A stretch of DNA of 36,336 nucleotides. Source: Chitinophagaceae bacterium. GTDB lineage: Bacteria > Bacteroidota > Bacteroidia > Chitinophagales > Chitinophagaceae. The stretch is from NCBI GenBank assembly GCA_947468255.1, contig CANIMM010000001.1, forward strand, positions 1 to 36,336. Reading direction: 5' to 3'. Both the position numbers and the translations under genes were made by a program. The first letter of the stretch is position 1, and each line of letters opens with the position of its first letter. Under the pieces are notes generated by a model that worked only from the letters and a program-made list of their open reading frames with translations, did not search any database and had not been told where the DNA came from. Below are positions 15,675 through 23,482 of the stretch, one piece after another.

Positions 15675-16208
15675 ATGGAAACAGTACTTCTAAAAGACGC
15701 CTTAACTGTTATTGAAGAAAGAAAAAGCGTGAGAAACTACACTGGTGAAAAAGTCAGTAAGGCAGATTTAGAAAAAATACTTCATGCAGCGATGTCAGCA
15801 CCAGCAGCAATCCATATGCTTCCATGGAAATTTATTGTAGTAACCAATAAAGAAAAGTTAGAAAAACTGGCAGTCGGTTTACCCTTTGCAAAAATGATTT
15901 CAAAGGCAGGAACATGTATTGCAGTTTGTGCATTCCCAGATGAGGCTGCTTTAAGTAGTGATATATTTGCAATTATGGATTGCAGCTGCGCAAGCCAAAA
16001 TATCCTCTTGGCTGCAGAGGCACTTGGTTTAGGGGCAGTATGGACAGCAGTATATCCTAATCAAGAATCGATCGATTTTGTAAGAAAAGAATTAAGCATC
16101 CCTCCTCATGTAATTCCGCTAAATATAATTCCTATTGGATATCCTACTGGAGAAGATAAGCCGAAAAACAAGTATGATCCAAAAAATATACACTGGGAAA
16201 AATGGTAA
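15675..16208 (+). CDS. Nitroreductase family FMN oxidoreductase
   Basis: A 177-residue flavoprotein of usual short length. The FMN-binding signature ERKSVRNYTGEKVS sits at about 15-28, AAMSAPAAIHMLPWKFIVV at about 38-57, the NILLAAEALGLGAVW helix at about 108-123, and IIPIGYPTGEDKPK near the C-terminus. Family members reduce nitro compounds, quinones or other electron acceptors with NAD(P)H; the substrate is not known here. It heads a two-gene unit with the unknown protein at 16227. The promoter and operator upstream are among the best in the island. Nitroreductases (Acg, Rv3131) are core members of the DosR regulon. Confidence 0.94.
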   Translation: METVLLKDALTVIEERKSVRNYTGEKVSKADLEKILHAAMSAPAAIHMLPWKFIVVTNKEKLEKLAVGLPFAKMISKAGTCIAVCAFPDEAALSSDIFAIMDCSCASQNILLAAEALGLGAVWTAVYPNQESIDFVRKELSIPPHVIPLNIIPIGYPTGEDKPKNKYDPKNIHWEKW

Positions 16209-16226
16209 TCATTCAAATTCAGTACT

Positions 16227-16634
16227 ATGCACATTGAAATTAACGACCATACAACCATTCGTTCAATACAGAAAACATTTTCAAATTTTTACCCCTATCT
16301 GAAAATTGTATTTATAAAAAACCCAGATCTTAAAAAAAACCTAACGGATGAATCAAATATAATTTTTGAAGGCAAAACAATTGAAGAAGTAAAATATACC
16401 CATTTATCAAGTTTAATTGAAATATCACCCATTTCAAAACTGTCTGATATAGAAAATGAATTTTATGAGCGCCTGGGCTTGTGTATTCGAATATTAATTA
16501 ATCAAAAAAACAAATGGGAGCAAGCAACCGGTATGAATAATTTCACATTAAAAGAATTAAATGAGTTAGGAAGAAGTTCATTTGATGAGTTTATTCTTTC
16601 TGAACCTGATTCAGAATTTAGGGATGAAAAGTAG
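16227..16634 (+). CDS. Unknown protein cotranscribed with nitroreductase
   Basis: A 135-residue soluble protein that begins 18 bp after the nitroreductase stop. I do not recognise it. The N-terminal half is alternating strands (HIEINDHTTIRSIQKTFSNF, then LKIVFIKN) and the middle has ISPISKLSDIENEFYERLGL. The C-terminal half has helix W-E-Q-A-T and the TLKELNELGR segment, which looks like a ligand- or protein-binding helix pair, and ends in an acidic tail. The tight spacing suggests a function linked to the reductase, such as a partner or a regulator of its use. The stop is followed by an inverted repeat likely to end the transcript. Confidence 0.62.
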   Translation: MHIEINDHTTIRSIQKTFSNFYPYLKIVFIKNPDLKKNLTDESNIIFEGKTIEEVKYTHLSSLIEISPISKLSDIENEFYERLGLCIRILINQKNKWEQATGMNNFTLKELNELGRSSFDEFILSEPDSEFRDEK

Positions 16635-16660
16635 GTGACAAATTATTATTATAGTAAGTA

Positions 16661-16700
16661 ACAATTATTTTATGGTAATTTTTTAATATAAAATAATTGT
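16661..16700. terminator. AT-rich inverted repeat after the nitroreductase unit
   Basis: Perfect 13-bp arms ACAATTATTTTAT (16661-16673) and ATAAAATAATTGT (16688-16700) with a 14-nt T-rich loop. It lies 27 bp after the stop at 16634. It could be a weak terminator, but has few G-C pairs. Confidence 0.45.
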
Positions 16701-16749
16701 TGTGATAACTTTTAAAAATAGGCATTAATTGAATTTATTAAAATAAAAT

Positions 16750-17148
16750 ATGGCCACTACAATTGCAGAGTATTATATAGCTGAACTTTTAGATTGGAAC
16801 AATGCGATCATTTTTTACAATGAAGAAATGGAAGAAATTGAACAAAAATTAGCAGCAGTTATCAGCAGAAACTCTATAGTAGGCATTGCAGATAAAGTTG
16901 AGGTTCAGCAAAATTTACTCAATAATGTGTCGGATAAATTTTACAAAATACAAAATGAAATACAAGAGCAAAGCGGCTCCTTACAGTCAGATGGGAAATT
17001 AAAAGACGATGCCCTTATAACAAATGAATATGAGTTAAAACAGTTTGATATTCGCCTAAGAATGAATACAGTTGAAAAAGACTATGTTGATAAAAAATTA
17101 AATTGTTACAATTTTATATCAACTACGTTGAAAAAAAATGACACCTAA
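16750..17148 (+). CDS. Small helical protein, paralogue of the one at 1263
   Basis: A 132-residue soluble protein, nearly all helix. The order is: an N-terminal helix, the segment LLDWNNAIIFYNEEMEEIEQ, LAAVISRN, then VEVQQNLLNNVSDKFYKIQN, and a C-terminal acidic/basic helix. Trp, Phe, Glu-Glu and LAxV occur in the same order and spacing as in the 1263-1694 protein. Function is unknown. It could be a coiled-coil scaffold or a helical-bundle partner. No operator is seen upstream; a -7-like TAACTTTT at 16706-16713 may serve it. The zinc-ribbon gene follows after 66 bp. Confidence 0.65.
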   Translation: MATTIAEYYIAELLDWNNAIIFYNEEMEEIEQKLAAVISRNSIVGIADKVEVQQNLLNNVSDKFYKIQNEIQEQSGSLQSDGKLKDDALITNEYELKQFDIRLRMNTVEKDYVDKKLNCYNFISTTLKKNDT

Positions 17149-17214
17149 TCAAATTAATTTCAAAATATAACAATCAGCCAATATTATTAGATTAATTAAC
17201 ATAAAAAATAAAAT

Positions 17215-17484
17215 ATGAAAAATGATATTTTTTGCCAAAGTTGTAGTATGCCGCTGAATCAACAATCATTATTTGGAACTGAAAAAGACGGTTCTAAAAA
17301 TGAATCCTACTGCAACTATTGTTACCAAAATGGAAAGTTTACTAGTAACATTGAGCTAGAAGGGATGAAAAAGCTCGTGACTGATAAAATGCGCCAGATG
17401 AAGATGGACGAGGCACTTATTAAGAAAACGATTGCTATTTTGCCTACTCTTAAAAGATGGAAAAGTGAAAAGGTTTCAATTTGA
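17215..17484 (+). CDS. Zinc-ribbon protein
   Basis: An 89-residue protein. Residues 7-40 form a putative zinc ribbon of the Zn_ribbon_2 type, with FCQSCSMPL followed by CNYCYQNGKFT: four Cys in two CxxC pairs. A C-terminal helical segment (KLVTDKMRQMKMDEALIKK) follows, ending in a basic tail. The family is common and of unknown role, possibly binding protein or nucleic acid. It lies 66 bp after the helical protein and 224 bp before HPF, all on the plus strand. Confidence 0.85.
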   Translation: MKNDIFCQSCSMPLNQQSLFGTEKDGSKNESYCNYCYQNGKFTSNIELEGMKKLVTDKMRQMKMDEALIKKTIAILPTLKRWKSEKVSI

Positions 17485-17629
17485 AATCTTTTTGTGAAGA
17501 GATTCATTTACTCGAAAAAATAATCAACGTTTGGGCATTCAAGATTATACCCGATTTTAAAATTCAATTATCTTCTATATTTTAAAAAAACCGATAATTT
17601 ATGAGTAACTCAATGGGGTCATATTTATT

Positions 17630-17674
17630 GATGATGATTATCATATAATCTATTATAGGATGACCTTAAATTTA
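17630..17674 (+). promoter_or_regulatory. Crp/Fnr-like operator and class II promoter of HPF-SDR
   Basis: GATGATGATTATCATA (17630-17645, centre 17637.5) contains TGA-N6-TCA. A -7 box TAAATTTA (17667-17674) ends 36.5 bp from the centre, the distance found for ftsH and the Na/Pi gene. There is no -33 TTG, as expected when the activator overlaps it. Confidence 0.5.
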
Positions 17675-17708
17675 TGCATTATTAAGTGTTAATAATAAAA
17701 CTATTTTT

Positions 17709-18041
17709 ATGACAATTGAATTTCATACAACCTTTGGAAAGGTTTCTGAAAAAATCATAAGTGAGATAAGAAATGAAATAATAAATCTTACCCATTTTTC
17801 AAAAAATATTACTAGAGCTGAAGTGTTAATGAAAGAAGATAAAACCATTATACCATCAGAAAATAAAATTTGCGAAATTAGGCTTACAGTTTACGGTGAT
17901 AATTTAATTGCCCATGCCCGTACTGAAAACTTTAAGGACTCCGCCAAAGATGCGCTGAAAGATTTAAAAAGAATGGTTAAGCAGCAGATTAAAAAAATGA
18001 AAGAACTCCCAGATCAAGTGATTAGTTCAGTTAAGGTGTAA
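17709..18041 (+). CDS. HPF/RaiA-type ribosome hibernation factor
   Basis: A 110-residue protein of the sigma-54-modulation/S30EA ribosome-interface family, short form. It follows the beta-alpha-beta-beta-beta-alpha pattern: IEFHTTFGKVSEKIISEIRN, then NITRAEVLMKEDK, then NKICEIRLTVYGDNLIAHAR, then helix DSAKDALKDLKRMVKQQIKK with the basic face that lies in the ribosome. Such proteins silence idle 70S ribosomes by occupying the decoding channel or promoting dimers. The long C-terminal domain is absent. It heads a unit with the SDR gene (24-bp gap). HPF-like Rv0079 and Rv1738 are in the DosR regulon, matching the other genes here. Confidence 0.85.
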   Translation: MTIEFHTTFGKVSEKIISEIRNEIINLTHFSKNITRAEVLMKEDKTIIPSENKICEIRLTVYGDNLIAHARTENFKDSAKDALKDLKRMVKQQIKKMKELPDQVISSVKV

Positions 18042-18065
18042 TAAATAAACAAATACATACATATT

Positions 18066-18827
18066 ATGAGTAAAATATTTGAAGGAAAGGTAGCGCTAGT
18101 AACAGGAGGAAGTTTTGGTATCGGGCGCTCTACGGCTGTTGCTTTTGCAAAACTAGGCGCTTCGGTTGTGGTGGCAGATTATATAAAGGATGAGAATAAT
18201 GAAACTATTCAAATTCTAAATTCGCTGAATGCCAAGTCACTATTTATTCAATGTGATGTATCCAACGCATCTCAAGTTATCAGTATGGTTGAGCAACTCA
18301 TTCAACGTTTTGGCAGATTGGATTTCGCATTTAATAATGCCGGAATTGAAGGTGTTACCGGTAAAACTCATGAATGCACAGAGGAAAATTGGGATAAAAC
18401 AATTAACGTCAATCTTAAAGGTATATGGATTTGCATGAAAAATGAAATACCTCATATGCTTAATCAAAAAAAAGGCGTTATTATCAATTGCTCTTCTGTA
18501 GCGGGCTTGGGTGGCTATGCTGGTTTACCATCTTACGCAGCCTCTAAGCATGGTGTAGTCGGTTTGACTAAATCTGCTGCTCTTGAATATGCTGGTCAGG
18601 GCATTCGAGTCAATGCAATTTGCCCCGGCGTCATTCATACGCCAATGATTGATCGGATTACTGGAAAAGATAAGACAGTTGAAAATCAATATGCAGCAAT
18701 GGAGCCAATTGGAAGAATGGGTGACCCTGAAGAAGTAGCCGAGGCCGTTGTATGGTTATGTTCTGATGCTGCCTCATTTATTACAGGAATAGCAATGCCA
18801 GTTGACGGTGGATATACCGCAGGATAA
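18066..18827 (+). CDS. Short-chain dehydrogenase/reductase (classical SDR)
   Basis: A 253-residue classical SDR. The NAD(P) site TGGSFGIGRS is at about 13-22, and the acidic residue after beta-2 (VVADY) suggests NAD(H). NNAG is at about 91, catalytic Ser near 144 (NCSSVAG), Tyr157 and Lys161 in YAASK, and a C-terminal GGYTAG. All active-site residues are present. The substrate is unknown; close relatives are annotated glucose 1-dehydrogenase or 3-oxoacyl reductase. It follows the HPF gene by 24 bp and shares its promoter. A two-way terminator separates it from the BON gene. Confidence 0.93.
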   Translation: MSKIFEGKVALVTGGSFGIGRSTAVAFAKLGASVVVADYIKDENNETIQILNSLNAKSLFIQCDVSNASQVISMVEQLIQRFGRLDFAFNNAGIEGVTGKTHECTEENWDKTINVNLKGIWICMKNEIPHMLNQKKGVIINCSSVAGLGGYAGLPSYAASKHGVVGLTKSAALEYAGQGIRVNAICPGVIHTPMIDRITGKDKTVENQYAAMEPIGRMGDPEEVAEAVVWLCSDAASFITGIAMPVDGGYTAG

Positions 18828-18849
18828 AATATTTTAACATTTTTAAAAT

Positions 18850-18892
18850 ATACAGTCCCAATATTTAATAGAATTGGGACTGTATTGCATTT
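18850..18892. terminator. Bidirectional terminator between SDR and BON genes
   Basis: Perfect 13-bp arms ATACAGTCCCAAT (18850-18862) and ATTGGGACTGTAT (18873-18885) with a 10-nt loop. A T-run follows on the plus strand (18890-18895) and T-rich sequence on the minus strand. It serves both convergent genes. Confidence 0.88.
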
Positions 18893-18917
18893 TTTAATAT
18901 TTAAGACGAATTGTATT

Positions 18918-19592
18918 CTATTCTTCAAAAGCAAACTCTGGAGCTTCAATTTCCAATTTACTTTCAACACTTGTTATACCAGGGGCATTCCATACAGCAG
19001 TTTCTGCATCTTCCTTTTCTGCCATTGATCTAACCTTTCCTCTAAGGGTAACTCTTCCGCCCAATACTTCAGCTCTGATTTTTGCAGCATCAATAGTGGC
19101 ACTCCTATGGAAAGCAGAGTTGATCTTAAGCTGAATATCCGAGGTGGTGATTTTTGGCTTTACAATGATTGCATTTATGACTGATCGAACACCAGTTAAA
19201 TTTTCAATGGCAACTTTTGCATTGTTTCTTTGGTACTCCCATTCTACTTCTCCCTCAAGTCGCACGTTGCCGTTTTCAACTTTCACTTTAATTTTTTCTT
19301 CTTGAACAGCAGTATGCCATCTTAGAGCATTCAAAATTGCTTCAGCTATTTCTGTGTCGGATTTCTTATAGGCAGGAGAAACGCCAATTTGAATTTCTTC
19401 TGCAATTGCTTTTACACCAGCAATCTTTTTAGCTGCATTTTCAGCTGTAAGTTTCTTTGAATACGAATCAACTTGCCCCGAAAGGGTAACTATCCCGTTT
19501 TTTACTGACACACCGATTTCTGATGCATTTAAAAAAGGTTCCCATTTCAACTGATCCATCACATCTTTTTGAATTTGAATATCACTTTTCAT
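18918..19592 (-). CDS. Triple BON-domain protein
   Basis: A 224-residue protein made of three BON repeats, at about 5-70, 78-145 and 150-215. Each has the pattern of a helix (D-Q-L-K-W / E-A-I-L-N-A-L-R-W / I-N-S-A-F-H-R), then GxVxLxG (NGIVTLSGQV, NGNVRLEGEV, GGRVTLRGKV), then a helix with an AE-A pattern and a GV/I strand. Classical BON proteins are periplasmic (OsmY) and protect envelopes under stress, but no signal peptide is visible here, so this one is probably cytoplasmic. It has its own promoter and operator. The stop is followed by the two-way terminator. Confidence 0.93.
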   Translation of the reverse strand: MKSDIQIQKDVMDQLKWEPFLNASEIGVSVKNGIVTLSGQVDSYSKKLTAENAAKKIAGVKAIAEEIQIGVSPAYKKSDTEIAEAILNALRWHTAVQEEKIKVKVENGNVRLEGEVEWEYQRNNAKVAIENLTGVRSVINAIIVKPKITTSDIQLKINSAFHRSATIDAAKIRAEVLGGRVTLRGKVRSMAEKEDAETAVWNAPGITSVESKLEIEAPEFAFEE

Positions 19593-19644
19593 TTTTTACA
19601 ATTTAATTGTTACTTAATTTAATTTTCACTATTTAATTATAACT

Positions 19645-19711
19645 TAAAGTAACATATTATTTTATAAGTCTTCAATGAGTCAAATCAATAATGTTATTGA
19701 TTCTAATCAGT
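19645..19711 (-). promoter_or_regulatory. Crp/Fnr-like operator plus BON promoter
   Basis: ATTGATTCTAATCAGT (19696-19711, centre 19703.5), close to an FNR site. On the minus strand TTG (19675-19673), a 20-bp spacer and a -7 TTACTTTA (19652-19645), imperfect at its ends. The centre is 58.5 bp from the end of the box. Confidence 0.65.
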
Positions 19712-19814
19712 AAATTGTTATTATTATAGATGTCTAAAAATATTACTGACTTAGATTTTATAGCTTTTAAAGCAAACAGGATGTTAAAACAGTTCATTCT
19801 TTACTCTATCATGT

Positions 19815-20447
19815 TCATTTTACTATTTCCATATCATTTATTTTATCTAACAATTCATTCACTTCTTCGTCACTTACTTGTTCAAAATCTTCATAAAACT
19901 CCCCTACTCCATGAAATATCTCCGGAATCAGTAATGCTACAATTTCATCTACCTCTTTGGAGAGTTTATAAAAAGCTATTTTAGAAGCTACCGGCACAGC
20001 AATCACCATTTTTTTAGGGTTGCTTTTTTTTAAAAGATTTACAGTGCCCATTAGCGTATTACCTGTCGCTACCCCATCATCTACAATGATGATAGTTTTA
20101 CCCTCTAACTGTATAGGCGATTTCCCTTTCATAAATTTTCGACTCATTTCATTGAGTCGACTTCTAATACTCACTAATTCTTCTTCTATGTATTGCGTTG
20201 TGACATTTTCGTGAGGAACTATAAAATAATCATACAAACTCGCTGCTCCTATTGCATACTCCTTATTGCCGGGATGGCCAATTTTTTTGGTGAGCACCAA
20301 TTCTAAAGGCATATTAAATTCTTTTGCCAGTTCAAAAGCAACTGGCACACCTCCACGTGGAATAGCCAATATAACTCCTGGTTCATTTTTATATTTTTTC
20401 AATTTAACTGCCAGTTGCCTTCCCGCATCTAATCTGTCTCTAAACAT
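19815..20447 (-). CDS. Type I phosphoribosyltransferase
   Basis: A 210-residue PRTase-fold protein. The N-terminus is FRDRLDAGRQLAVKLKKY, then VILAIPRGGVPVAFELAKEF, and the PRPP-binding loop IIIVDDGVATGNTLMG at about 113-128. A C-terminal KMVIAVPVASK segment and an acidic tail follow. It belongs to the group of stress-linked PRTases rather than a classical base-salvage enzyme; substrate unknown. It is the last gene of a minus-strand unit with the DUF892 and alpha/beta-hydrolase genes (196-bp gap). In mycobacteria this domain is fused to an erythromycin-esterase domain (Rv2030c) or to a dienelactone-hydrolase domain (Rv0571c), both in or near the DosR regulon. Here all three domains are separate neighbouring genes. 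Confidence 0.92.
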   Translation of the reverse strand: MFRDRLDAGRQLAVKLKKYKNEPGVILAIPRGGVPVAFELAKEFNMPLELVLTKKIGHPGNKEYAIGAASLYDYFIVPHENVTTQYIEEELVSIRSRLNEMSRKFMKGKSPIQLEGKTIIIVDDGVATGNTLMGTVNLLKKSNPKKMVIAVPVASKIAFYKLSKEVDEIVALLIPEIFHGVGEFYEDFEQVSDEEVNELLDKINDMEIVK

Positions 20448-20643
20448 ATTTTTAAATTATTATAAAATACCCTGTCGCTGTAAATATTGTCTTTAAATTT
20501 TTTATTAAAAATTACTACTTCTACATTAAATTAATACAAATTAGCATTTTACTTAAATCAACCTTTTATTGATGATTATTTTTTTAAAAATTTGCTCATA
20601 GCGAATATTTAAAATAATTCTACTTCAATGCAATTGCGACTAT

Positions 20644-21291
20644 TCAAACTTCAACCGATGTTAAATGGTTTTCAAACCAGTTTGCTGCCAATGCTGAAAC
20701 AATTTCCATTTTTCCTGACTCTTCAAAAAGATGGGTAGCACCTTCAACAACTGTTAATTTTTTTTCACATTTTAGTTGCGCAAATGCATCTTTATTTAAT
20801 TGTATCACTTCTGGATCTAAGCTTCCAACAATTAATAATGTAGGTGATTTTACTTTGGACAAGTCCTCTCTTGCAAGGTCTGGTCTACCCCCACGAGAAA
20901 CTACAGCTCCAATTTCATGCATATTGGCTGCAGCCTTTAAAGCGGATGCAGCACCGGTACTAGCGCCAAAATATCCGATTACACAATCTTTTGCTTTTGG
21001 CAAAACTTCCAACCATCTCGTTGCAGTTACCAACCTATCGGTAAGTAGATTGATATCAAATCTATTGCGGTAATAAATATCCTCAGCTTCGGTCAATAAG
21101 TCAAATAAAAGGGTGCCGATATTTTTCAAATGAAGGTACTTTGCAACCTGTTTATTTCGCATACTAAACCTGCTGCTTCCGCTGCCATGTGAAAATATTA
21201 CAATTGATTTTGCACCTGCTGGAATTACTAGTTCACCTCGAAGACTAATTTTTCCGGCTGGAATACTTACTTCTTTTTGATAATCATCCAT
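20644..21291 (-). CDS. Alpha/beta hydrolase, dienelactone-hydrolase-like
   Basis: A 215-residue soluble hydrolase. Oxyanion-region motif SHGSGSSRFSMRN at about 34-46, nucleophile Ser in GYFGASTGAA (about Ser110), Asp in GSLDPEV (near 156), and His in GATHLFEE (near 186). The triad is complete. The nucleophile elbow with Thr is typical of the dienelactone-hydrolase-like group associated with PRTases. The natural ester or lactone is not known. It starts 9 bp after the stop of the DUF892 gene, so the two are probably translated together, and the PRTase gene follows. Confidence 0.9.
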   Translation of the reverse strand: MDDYQKEVSIPAGKISLRGELVIPAGAKSIVIFSHGSGSSRFSMRNKQVAKYLHLKNIGTLLFDLLTEAEDIYYRNRFDINLLTDRLVTATRWLEVLPKAKDCVIGYFGASTGAASALKAAANMHEIGAVVSRGGRPDLAREDLSKVKSPTLLIVGSLDPEVIQLNKDAFAQLKCEKKLTVVEGATHLFEESGKMEIVSALAANWFENHLTSVEV

Positions 21292-21300
21292 GTTAAACTA

Positions 21301-21828
21301 CTATTCGTGAAGGCTAATAGGTGCCTTTGCTTTAATATTAATTTCAAACTCGGCTAATTGTGATAATCGATCATTGATTTGCTTTTCACTAACTTCCGCT
21401 TCGTGAAATAACGACGCTTGTTTTTCTTTGTTTAACGCCAACGCAAATGCTGCTGCAGTTCCATAAGTGCTTATTTTAAAATGGTTAATTGTTTGGATAC
21501 AAGATAATAGACAAGCGTCTCTAATTTCTGCATCCGTACAATTTGATAATTTCTCATCGACCTCTTTTATAAAAGCCTCCATTACATGGTTAGTGAGCGC
21601 CATTGAATTGATTTTTTCCTCCTTAAATATCTCTTCCAATTTTTGTAAATGATCTAGTATATAATCATAATACTTCTGCAGCACCGTTTTAAGTTTTAAT
21701 GACCCTGCATTACTGATCCAATTTGGCAATCGATTTTTTAATTGAATTTCCGAACTAGTGAATTTTCGAGTATCGAAATTTAATAAATTATTCAAATTGG
21801 TTATTGACTCATTGTTATTTGTTTCCAT
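21301..21828 (-). CDS. DUF892 ferritin-like protein (YciE/YciF type)
   Basis: A 175-residue four-helix protein of the DUF892 family. Conserved features: LLNFDTRKFTSSEIQLKNRLPNW, then the helix SLKLKTVLQKYYDYILDHLQKLEEIF, then helix 3 with ACLLSCIQTINHFKISTYGTA, then a C-terminal helix with EAEVSEKQINDRLSQLAE. Glu/His residues of the diiron site lie in helices 1, 3 and 4. YciE/YciF proteins are induced by stress and have a ferritin-like fold, but the reaction is unknown. It is first in the unit with the alpha/beta hydrolase and PRTase, behind an operator at 21900. Confidence 0.9.
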   Translation of the reverse strand: METNNNESITNLNNLLNFDTRKFTSSEIQLKNRLPNWISNAGSLKLKTVLQKYYDYILDHLQKLEEIFKEEKINSMALTNHVMEAFIKEVDEKLSNCTDAEIRDACLLSCIQTINHFKISTYGTAAAFALALNKEKQASLFHEAEVSEKQINDRLSQLAEFEINIKAKAPISLHE

Positions 21829-21848
21829 GTGTTTATATTTTTATTGTA

Positions 21849-21915
21849 TAAATTTAACTAACTAGTGGTGCTTTTAAAATGAGCTTCATCATCGAATATC
21901 CTGACATTTCTCAGC
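21849..21915 (-). promoter_or_regulatory. Crp/Fnr-like operator plus DUF892-operon promoter
   Basis: CCTGACATTTCTCAGC (21900-21915, centre 21907.5) is a perfect CTGA-N6-TCAG repeat. A -7 box TAAATTTA (21856-21849) lies 58.5 bp from the centre. The -33 position reads TTT rather than TTG. Confidence 0.65.
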
Positions 21916-22098
21916 AAGGTTTTTGCCTTCAATTTAAAACTGATAACAATCATTTAATAGGTTGATTAGAAGCATTATTTGTATGACCGAAATTTCGTTG
22001 GTTTGAAATGTACAATCGTTTGTTGAATCATTATTTTCTTTGTAATAATTTATAATGGTTGTTTTTATATTATTTAATCTCTCCGTTAAATTTTATTT

Positions 22099-23436
22099 AT
22101 GCGACATTATTTTACTAAAGAAGCTTTATTGGATGAACCGGAAGTAGTTAGTGCCATTAAACAATGGGGCTATCCGCTTCAAAGCAAGGCAGACCTTCAG
22201 ACCCTTTTTGATAAAATTGCAGATGCTCGTATTGTAATGCTGGGAGAAGCAAGTCATGGTACACATGAATATTACACTTGGAGGAGCCATATTTCTAAAA
22301 GATTAATTGAAGAAAAGGGATTTAATTTCATTGCTGTTGAAGGAGATTGGCCAGACTGTTATCGATTGAACCGATATATAAAGGGGCTCGATAAGGATCC
22401 CAAAAGCGCTTTTAATGTACTACACGCTTTTAACCGCTGGCCTACCTGGATGTGGGCAAATTGGGAAATAGTTGCATTGTCGGATTGGATCCAAACGCAT
22501 AACAATTTACTTCCTTCCAATAAGAAAGTTGGATTTTACGGATTGGATGTATATAGTCTTTGGGAAAGCCTGGACAACATCCGTCAATATTTAAAAAAGA
22601 CCGATCCTGCTGCGCTAATTGTTGCAGAAGAAGCTTTTCGTTGTTTTGAACCCTATCGAAAGGAAGAAGGCAGTTCTTACGCTCGTGCATCACAATTTGT
22701 TCCCGAATTGTGTCAAACTGAGGTGGTTCATCTACTGAATGCCATTCAGCAAAAATTACCTACTTATAACTCAGACCATGAAAATGTTTTCAGTGCTGAA
22801 CAAAATGCTTTGATTGCCGTAAATGCAGAAAGATACTACCGTGAAATGATAAAAGGGGGACCGCATAGTTGGAATATTCGGGATCGTCACATGTCCGATA
22901 CCCTTGATAGATTACTGACTTTGCACGGCAATGAATCAAAAGTGATTGTGTGGGCACATAATTCGCATATCGGTGATGCAAGGGCGACAGATATGGCAGA
23001 ACAAGGGATGTGTAATTTGGGAGAACTTGCTCGAATGAAACATTCAGATAAAGGAGTATTTCTTGTAGGCTTCGGATCTTATAAAGGGAGCGTAATTGCT
23101 GGAAAAAATTGGGGTGCCACCATGCAGAATATTTCGTTGCCAGAGGCAATAAAAGGAAGCTGGGAATATTTATTACACAAAGCTAGCAGCGCAAACAAAC
23201 TTTTACTGATGGAAGATTTTGCAAATAATGACACGATGATGGAAAATCACATAGGGCATCGTGCTATTGGAGTGGTGTATCAATCACAATTTGAGCAATA
23301 TGGCAATTATGTTCCTACTATTTTACCTATGAGATATGATGCATTTATTTATTTTGATGAAACCAGGGCTTTATATCCCTTACACAATACAGTAGATGGA
23401 ACTCAAATACCCGAAACTTATCCTTTTGGAATTTGA
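22099..23436 (+). CDS. Erythromycin-esterase family protein
   Basis: A 445-residue protein of the Ere-type family. The active-site signature GEASHGTHEYY is at about 49-59, followed by AVEGDWPDCYRLNRYI; WNIRDRHMSDTL and the AHNSHIGDARATD segment come later. These carry the Glu and His residues essential for Ere hydrolases. The family covers far more than antibiotic esterases, so macrolide resistance should not be assumed; the domain in Rv2030c (DosR regulon) is a better comparison. It starts a plus-strand unit with the proline-rich peptide and the PEBP gene, 270 bp from the DUF892 operon. I could not place a -7 box for it. Confidence 0.92.
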   Translation: MRHYFTKEALLDEPEVVSAIKQWGYPLQSKADLQTLFDKIADARIVMLGEASHGTHEYYTWRSHISKRLIEEKGFNFIAVEGDWPDCYRLNRYIKGLDKDPKSAFNVLHAFNRWPTWMWANWEIVALSDWIQTHNNLLPSNKKVGFYGLDVYSLWESLDNIRQYLKKTDPAALIVAEEAFRCFEPYRKEEGSSYARASQFVPELCQTEVVHLLNAIQQKLPTYNSDHENVFSAEQNALIAVNAERYYREMIKGGPHSWNIRDRHMSDTLDRLLTLHGNESKVIVWAHNSHIGDARATDMAEQGMCNLGELARMKHSDKGVFLVGFGSYKGSVIAGKNWGATMQNISLPEAIKGSWEYLLHKASSANKLLLMEDFANNDTMMENHIGHRAIGVVYQSQFEQYGNYVPTILPMRYDAFIYFDETRALYPLHNTVDGTQIPETYPFGI

Positions 23437-23482
23437 ATGTCAATTTTCACAAATTAAGTATTCATTTTTTTAATTATTTTTT

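Noticed and set aside
17602..17612. TGAGTAACTCA upstream of HPF as operator
   Set aside because: The half-sites are separated by 5 bp, not 6, and no -7 box stands at either usual distance.
19730..19984. 84-codon plus-strand ORF between BON and PRTase
   Set aside because: It overlaps the 3' part of the PRTase gene on the other strand and its composition is that of antisense to a coding region.
21988..21997. CGAAATTTCG palindrome upstream of the erythromycin-esterase-like gene
   Set aside because: It is a single short palindrome without a matching copy elsewhere in the window, so a regulatory role cannot be supported.
22099..23436. Macrolide-resistance gene
   Set aside because: The Ere-like family is broad, and the island context and lack of mobile elements do not support an antibiotic-resistance role.
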